Shown in pieces: positions 57,671-64,000 of a DNA stretch of 64,000 bases; within the stretch, counting starts at the first letter, position 1, and each line of letters starts with the position of its first letter. Below the pieces are notes generated by a model. It was not told the origin of the DNA. It worked only from the letters and a program-made list of their open reading frames with translations, and ran no database searches. The position numbers were made by a program, and so were the translations under genes. Origin of the DNA: Owenia fusiformis (Eukaryota > Annelida > Polychaeta > Sabellida > Oweniidae); NCBI GenBank assembly GCA_903813345.2, contig CAIIXF020000005.1:24431375-24495374 (forward strand), written 5' to 3'.

Positions 57671-57976
57671 TAGTAAAATTATAAATCTTTGTGAGTACTT
57701 TGAATTTAAAAAATAAGATAGTAATGTATAATGTGCAGCAAAGCTGTGTCCTTTTGTAATTTAGGAAGTTTCAGCCATGTTAATTTTTCCAAAAATAACA
57801 TGGCAGAGAAGTATCATAATATAAGAGGACACAGATATGATAGCTAAACTACAAAACAGACTAAAATATACAAATGTTACAATGTTTCTATTTTTACATA
57901 AACTGTTTCAATTTGGTCATTTGATTGCTTATTTTTTAAATTCAAAGTACTCACAAACATTTATAATTTTACTGTA
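57671..57976. mobile_element. 306-bp MITE with 48-bp inverted repeats
   Basis: Left arm from TAGTAAAATTATAAATCTTT to TTTAAAAAATAAG; right arm is its complement with two changes, ending ATTTTACTGTA. TA flanks. Confidence 0.75.
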
Positions 57977-59604
57977 TGTAATAAAATTCATTCATTACTG
58001 AATTTTCCCCTGTTTTGGAGTGAAAATAGGCTAAGCCTGGTGCTTGTTTTTCACAATAGTAACAAGAGTCCTTCGCCTCGATAATAAACAAATATATAAA
58101 CAAACATATAAATAGAAAAAAGGTGAATAACTGAAATGAACAGCAATGAAAATTTGTGATAAATCTGTGTTCATTAAAGCCATAGCAACCAAGGGTTAAA
58201 ATGTGGGTTATTTAGTTACAGTAACCATAGAAACATGATACTGTCTCTGTTGCAGTTGAGATGTTCCCAACATGTTGAACCCTGTCCAGAAAATAATTAT
58301 CTAAAAAATTTCCAATATTTCTTTCTGAAAAGCATACATGTTACATACAGTCTTAAAACTATTTCTCAGTCTTTGAATATACATGTAACAGTTGAATGCT
58401 TTATATCTTGCTTTTCCTCATCTAAGAAGGATACTCTGTATCCCCTTGTGATTTTTTATTCCCAGGTTCATATAGCATAACTTTAGATGAGGGACTCTCC
58501 AAGTTCAAATCACTTTCTCTATCTCTACTGGTTTTCCAAATTGCACTGTGAGGAAGCACTCACTGTGCAACCAATGTAATTGAAAATTATGACATTAACA
58601 GGGACAAAATGTTGTTCTGTTCACTTTTTACAGTACCCAGGTTGTGGTAAATGTATATCTAAAGAATGATAAGATTCGTCTGATTTTTTTTATATTTCTG
58701 TACTCTATTATTTTACATTTCTGTACTACTATTCTGTAGAATATGCAGTTCACGCCTATTCATATCATTCCTATATATTTCAACTTGTTTTCTACTTGAT
58801 TTTCTATCTAAAAGCAATGCCATGAACCCAGCTGGGACTTCTATACAAATGCATGAACAGAGCTCTGTTCTTCAAGTTGAGGAAAAGGACTGGTTGAGAT
58901 CAAAGATCTGCTTGGCCTGGCCAGTAATTGCTTGGACAAAAAACAGTCACTCATTAAGGTATCAAATCACCATGTTATCATTAGTGACATGAGTCCAACT
59001 AAACAAAGACACACTCTGCACAGAATCATTTATGAACCAACAGGACCTGAGACACAAGACAGCAACATTACATTGAAACCTCAGTCTGATAGATATCATA
59101 ATTTCCCTCAATCCACATTTTTCTCTAAAATGTTCATAAAATACACAGATTTCTAGAATGTGTACTCCATGCTTCAGAATTGCATTTCCTGGTAATTTAC
59201 TAATTTTAGGTTTATTTTGACTTTCAAAGCATGACCGCTGCCACATTTTTCTCATAGAAGGTTCAAAGACACCAGTAGACAGAAACTTGATCTGTAACAA
59301 GGTAAATTGACTGGTTATGAAGTACACTGTACAGTGTATGGCTTTCAATGTCATTTGATTCCTTGCTCCATCACAATTACTAAGGTTTTCAGAATAATCT
59401 GTTTGGCTGTATCACTACCAGCTGAACCCAGTTTTATGTCTATTTCATTGTGCAATCTCTACTTAAGTTTCAGAATTAATCAATGTCACAGTTTTACCAC
59501 CCTCCCCCTCCAAACACATCTACAAGGATATGAAGTAAAAAGGGGAAGGGGACTTAAGAGACTTGGTAAAAGACTATCAATAATGATGTTTTATTGAAAC
59601 TGTT

Positions 59605-59735
59605 TAACTTATTGGGTGTTCAACTTATTGGGTGTTTTCAAACTTATTGAGTGTTCAATTTATTGGGTGTTTTCAAACTTATTGAGTGTTCAACTTATTG
59701 GGTGTTTTCAAACTTATTGGGTGTTCAACTTATGT
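59605..59735. repeat. TTATTGGGTGTTCAAC tandem array
   Basis: Units of about 17 bp (ACTTATTGGGTGTTCA) alternate with a longer form containing TTTTCAA, six to seven copies in all. Confidence 0.85.
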
Positions 59736-60639
59736 TCTTCTTAGCGAGGTGATCCAACTTATTGCAACCTAGGGTTTAATTTGCAGAGGTGTTCAGTAGT
59801 ACTGTTCAACTTCGTAATCATTTTCAGATTTTGTTTTATCGGCAGATATATCTTCAGGTCGGGAGGAGGTTGAAACAATTAATCTGGTGGTAACAATTTC
59901 ATTGTTTATGTGTTCCTAGTTTGGCTTGGCTTAGAGTATGAAACTCACAAGTAAAATATCATATTGAAATGCAGAATAGAGTGAAATGAGTAAAATTTAC
60001 AAGAAATTAAGTAAGCAGGCATAAAGTACTCACTCAAATATACAGAAATGCAAGAAAATAATGCACTTCAATCAAATTTTGGAGGGAAATTGTATGAAAA
60101 AAAACATGAGTGGAGCAAAATATTTACCAAAACAAGAAACAAGTTAACACATTTTTGTGGTGTTTTTACAGGTTGTTTCTCTTAATGGCACAATACAAAG
60201 TGTCGTTATGACCTAATATAACAGATTGTTAAAACAGGAATGTACAAATCTGTCATATGAATCAGCATTGAGACACTAAAATCTAAGATTTCCCCTGCAA
60301 TCTTCTACATCTTTAGAAAGCCCATTATGAGTATTATGAATTAATTAACTTATTAATAATGTAAAAGGTTGTTCTCTACACCCATTGTTGAAACCACTCC
60401 TTGTTTATATCTGATACGCCCTATGTACCCATGGAGTACAGACTGTTGCTATACAACATGTAGTCAAATACTATGAACCCCTGCTATACCTCATGTACCC
60501 CTGTTATTCCCCATACATCCCTTGTTATTACCTTATATTCCATTCATTATTCCTTTGTTATACCATTAGATTACTATTGATATTCCTTAGTGTCTTACTT
60601 CTATCTACTTGTTAAACGTCCTGCCTATAACTCTTGTTA

Positions 60640-60945
60640 TACCCCATATAGTACTTATTATACCCCACATAGAACTTGTTATACCCCACATATCACTCAT
60701 TATACCCCATATATCAATTGTTATATCCAAGATATCACTCTTTTAACCCCACATATCACTCATTTACCAAACACATCACTTGATATACCCTACATATCAC
60801 TTGTTATAATCTACATATCACTCGTTATACCCCACATATCACTTATTATACTCCACATATCACTTGTTATACCTCATATATCACTAATTATACCCCACAT
60901 ATCACTTGTTATACTTCATATATCACTTGTTATACCACTCTAAGT
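60640..60945. repeat. Array of about 20-bp TTATACCCCACATATCACT units (part 1)
   Basis: About 14 imperfect units. Plus-strand frames read as HTPYI/ISLVI repeats, an artefact of the array. Confidence 0.9.
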
Positions 60946-61409
60946 CCAATTACAGTTGTATAACATGCGTCTATAACAACGATATACAGTGGAGAGTGGT
61001 ATATCGTCATCGTATACAACTCCTCCGTATACACTCCAGCGCATACCACTGTAGAAGTGCATTCTGGGAACTAATGAATAAAATATCATGAAAATTATGG
61101 TCCCCTGGGGATTATGGTCCCCTTTCTTTACGGCCCTTACTGGCCCTGACTGTGTATAAATAATAAGGGAAATAATTGTAATCAGGTCACCATATAAATC
61201 AATAGAGAGTAGGACCAAAATTTGATAGGACCACCTACCCTTTTACACCGGCATGATTTGCCAGAATCAAGCCACGTCATAAATGGTTCGAGATCAACAT
61301 CAGCATTATTGAGTTGGCCATGGGATATATTTATGGTTTTTAATTGTTATGATTGTGTTCGAATCAACTGTAATTGAACTTAGAGTGGCATAATAAGATT
61401 ATATAATGG

Positions 61410-61540
61410 TTCATTCTGTATATCGTGCATTTTATACTCTCGTGAGAATATAATATATTCACTGTTCGCTACGCTCACTTGTGAATATATCATATACTCA
61501 CTCGAGTATAAACACAATATACAGAAAGAACCATTATATA
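61410..61540. repeat. Foldback with loop TTCGCTACGCTCA, inserted within the 20-bp array region
   Basis: Arms TATAATGGTTCATTCTGTAT and ATACAGAAAGAACCATTATA pair over about 60 bases around TTCGCTACGCTCA (61465-61477). Confidence 0.8.
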
Positions 61541-61549
61541 ACCTCATAT

Positions 61550-61810
61550 TATAGCCCATATATCTGCTAATTATATTCTACATATCACTTGTTACCCCAC
61601 ATATCACTTGCTATAACCCATATATCACTAATTATATTCTACATATCACTTGTTATCCCCAACATATTACTTCATATATCACTTGTTATACCTTACATCT
61701 TGTTATACATCATGTATCACTTGTTATATTCTGCATATCAATCGTTATACCCAGCATATCAGTTGTTATATCCCACATATATCTTGTTATACCTCACACA
61801 TTCCTTAGTT
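61550..61810. repeat. Array of about 20-bp ATATCACTTGTTATACC units (part 2)
   Basis: Continuation of the array at 60640-60945 after an interruption of about 600 bp. Units are more diverged. Confidence 0.85.
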
Positions 61811-63179
61811 ATATATCCTATAACCCTAAGGCTTATTAACCCTATATTCCCATTTAGTATACCTATTGCCCTGTCTGTAGCCCTTGCTATACCCCTTACA
61901 TGCCTTGTTACCCGATAGATACATTCCTGTAACTCATATCATTCTCTAAATACCTCTGTAACAACTTCTGCCTTTTACAATACCCCTTTTTATGCATAAA
62001 CCTCTCATTTTACCACACCCTTTGTTATACCAATATACACCTTTAAGTAAGCACTTCAATTGTTTGGGTACATGCATCTTCAAAAAAACAGGAACTACTT
62101 GGTACCTTAAGATAAGCTTTACATTGTTTAGCTACCTGTATTACGTATCGTCATAGTTACTCAAGCATGTAATGTGGAAGAGTTCTAGGGCAAGTCAATA
62201 ACCTTAGTTTTTTAAAGCAGATCAAGTAAATGGACTTAGAATGAAAGCCAGACTGGATACAATCATAACTTGATTGTTAATGATTAATTCAGCTGATCTA
62301 GTCTTGATCGAATCAGCAATACAACGTAATACGATTTCAAAAGAACATTCAGGACTTTATTTCAGTTTTATTATTAAGGTAAAGAGAAGGTGTTATGCAA
62401 GGGACAGTTTTACAACCATGATTATTAATCCTGATTTTATGTTACTCTTACTTTAAGATTAGACATGTATTATTAATAATAACGCCATTTACATTATTTT
62501 ACTGTATTAGAGTTTGTAGAAAAAACTGGGTACCAGGTAGTAAATCCTCCATGCTAGGTTCAAACTTGGTACCCGGTTCCCGGTACCCAGTCGAAAAAAA
62601 CGGGTACCCAAAAAACGAAAAATACGAATATATAACATAATTAGGTCATTAGAAAACGTAAAAGATTTGTTTTGATATTTACAAAAATGTATGTAACTTC
62701 CTTCAAAATTGAGCTAGAAGCTTCAAATAAAAGCATTTTAAGGCTCTTTTCTTCCTCTATCATAATGGTCATATTTTCATTGGTTATGGTGCGGTCGCAC
62801 CCCCTCCTGGATACGCCTATGACCCGGTTTTTTCTACAAACCCTACTGTATTACCATAAGTAACCATACATTTATATCAAAATTCTACCTCCAACTTGGA
62901 GAAAATGCAATAATAACACTGCTATCAGCCTTACATAAACAAAATGACAGGCTGAACTGAAATCTTTACTTGATTTATTTATTTATCTCCAGGAACATTA
63001 TGGCACAATTGAAAATAAGCAACACTCATGCAGAAAATATCCATCTGTTCATGCTCATTTCTTGTGCTTCCTCTCCAGAATCTGTCTGAAGTGCATGTTT
63101 TTTGGTTTAACTATATAATTTAGAGTAATTATGTCATGCCTGTTTACTTTAGATATTGTTGTCTACTTACATCATGGGC

Positions 63180-63330
63180 TCTATCAGATGGGTATGCAAC
63201 GAGCCATTGGCGCCGTGTTAAATGGTGGCCTCGGCTTGGCGAAGAACCGGAAGTTGACGCAACGGGGAAAAAATAATGTCCCAAGTTGAAGCCTCGTAGA
63301 TTCTACTCTTATTTCCGCAATGAAACCCAA
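63180..63330. promoter_or_regulatory. CpG-richer patch with ETS-like ACCGGAAGT, candidate promoter or first exon
   Basis: GGCGCC, several CpGs, ACCGGAAGT (ETS-type, about 63247-63255) and strong donors on both strands: GTAAGTAG on minus at about 63173 and GTAAGA on plus at about 63350. It could be the 5' exon of the mucin gene or of a plus-strand gene to the right. Direction is undecided. Confidence 0.35.
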
Positions 63331-63670
63331 CTAACCTTCACAAATATTGGTAAGACATTTGACATTTACTTCATTTTAGTATAGAACTTGTTTAATAGGC
63401 ATCAAATTACCTAAATTGGTCACGATATTGATTTACATCGTGAAAATCCAAATCCGCCATTATTTTTTTTTGCTCGTCAATTTTCTTCATTTCAACACTG
63501 AATTTCAGGACTTTGAACCTATTCATGACACCTTTGAGTACACATTTATTCACTAAGTTAGGCTTAATATGTTGAGTCATCGTTGTTTTTGAAAAAAACG
63601 TGACAAAAGTACACCCCTTTTTGTATCCAATTTTCAATCCACTGTGGCTATATTTACCAAATTTTCTCAT

Positions 63671-64000
63671 TTTGTCAAGTTGTTCAGTTTTGATATGAAA
63701 CATGACTGGTATAAAGTTTATACACCATTTGAAAGCCCAGTTTGTCTCCTATCTAATGATGTGACTGTTTCTTGGGGAAAAGTAGTATATTTTCTGTAAT
63801 GGCTTGTTAAAAATGAGACAAAATGACATTTCGGTCCATGTGAAACCTGTAGCGACGACTGAATTTTCTGACTTTTGTCAAGTTGTTCAGTTTTGATATG
63901 AAACATGCCTGGTATAAAGTGTATACACCATTGTAAAGCCCAATTTGTCTCCTATCTGATGATGTGACTGTTACTTGGGGAAAAGTAGTATGTAATCTGT
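63671..64000. repeat. 203-bp tandem repeat, running off the window
   Basis: TTTGTCAAGTTGTTCAGTTT occurs at 63671 and 63874 and is followed in both by TATGAAACATG, GCCCA and GATGTGACTGTT. Two units are visible, about 93% identical. Minus-strand frames starting MFHIKTEQLDK come from this repeat. Confidence 0.85.

Larger units (their letters stand above)
39656..63180. other. Large region without a supported gene, rich in MITEs
   Basis: Apart from two candidate microexons (42535-42573 and 43397-43423, minus) I find only repeats: MITEs, foldbacks and short tandem arrays. The short open frames are scattered over both strands and lack splice support. It is either a long 5' intron of the mucin gene or intergenic. 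Confidence 0.5.

Noticed and set aside
60590-60943. Plus-strand frame with HITHYTPYI and ISLVIPH repeats
   Set aside because: Translation of the about 20-bp tandem array; no gene features.
60640-61810. CRISPR-like array of short repeats
   Set aside because: Units follow each other without unique spacers and the DNA is clearly animal; it is a simple tandem array.
63407-63906. Two minus-strand frames beginning MFHIKTEQLDK as duplicated genes
   Set aside because: The shared start is the 203-bp tandem repeat; the frames diverge afterwards and have no splice or domain support.

Overview
The window is nuclear DNA of an animal. It is AT-rich, has spliced genes with GT-AG introns, and is full of short inverted-repeat transposon remnants. 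The mix of a D8C (uromodulin-type) membrane mucin, C2H2/FAR1-type fusions and pogo-, piggyBac- and MULE-like MITEs fits a marine invertebrate; the phylum cannot be fixed from the sequence. All exon models below come from hand-joined splice sites with phases checked across every junction.

Three protein genes are supported. (1) Plus strand, 1725-6639: eight coding exons, 685 aa, a probable nuclear DNA-binding protein with an SQN-rich octapeptide repeat, two C2H2 zinc fingers and a FAR1/WRKY-GCM1-like zinc domain. (2) Minus strand, 39655 down to 12128: at least 15 coding exons, about 2,465 aa. It is a very large single-pass membrane mucin built from several unrelated Thr-rich repeat exons, a D8C domain, a possible SEA-like region interrupted by a furin-like site and another Thr-rich repeat, a transmembrane helix and a short acidic tail. 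Its true 5' end is uncertain and may lie upstream. (3) Plus strand, 22525-23717: a two-exon, 306-aa single-pass receptor-like protein with a duplicated cysteine module (MANSC-like at best), nested antisense in an intron of gene 2.

From 6640 to 12127 lies intergenic DNA with tRNA-Gly-like pseudogenes and nested MITEs. From about 39.7 to 63.1 kb no gene is supported, only MITEs, hairpins and short tandem arrays, plus two candidate microexons in phase with gene 2. A CpG-richer patch with an ETS-like site near 63.2 kb is a candidate promoter or first exon. The last 330 bases begin a 203-bp tandem repeat.

The most unusual features are the membrane mucin, whose symmetric phase 1-1 exons each carry a different repeat family; the 21-bp minisatellite directly behind one of its splice donors; the antisense nested receptor gene; two nested transposon insertions that can be dated relative to their hosts from the sequence alone; and two unrelated hairpins that share the loop CGCTACGCTC.
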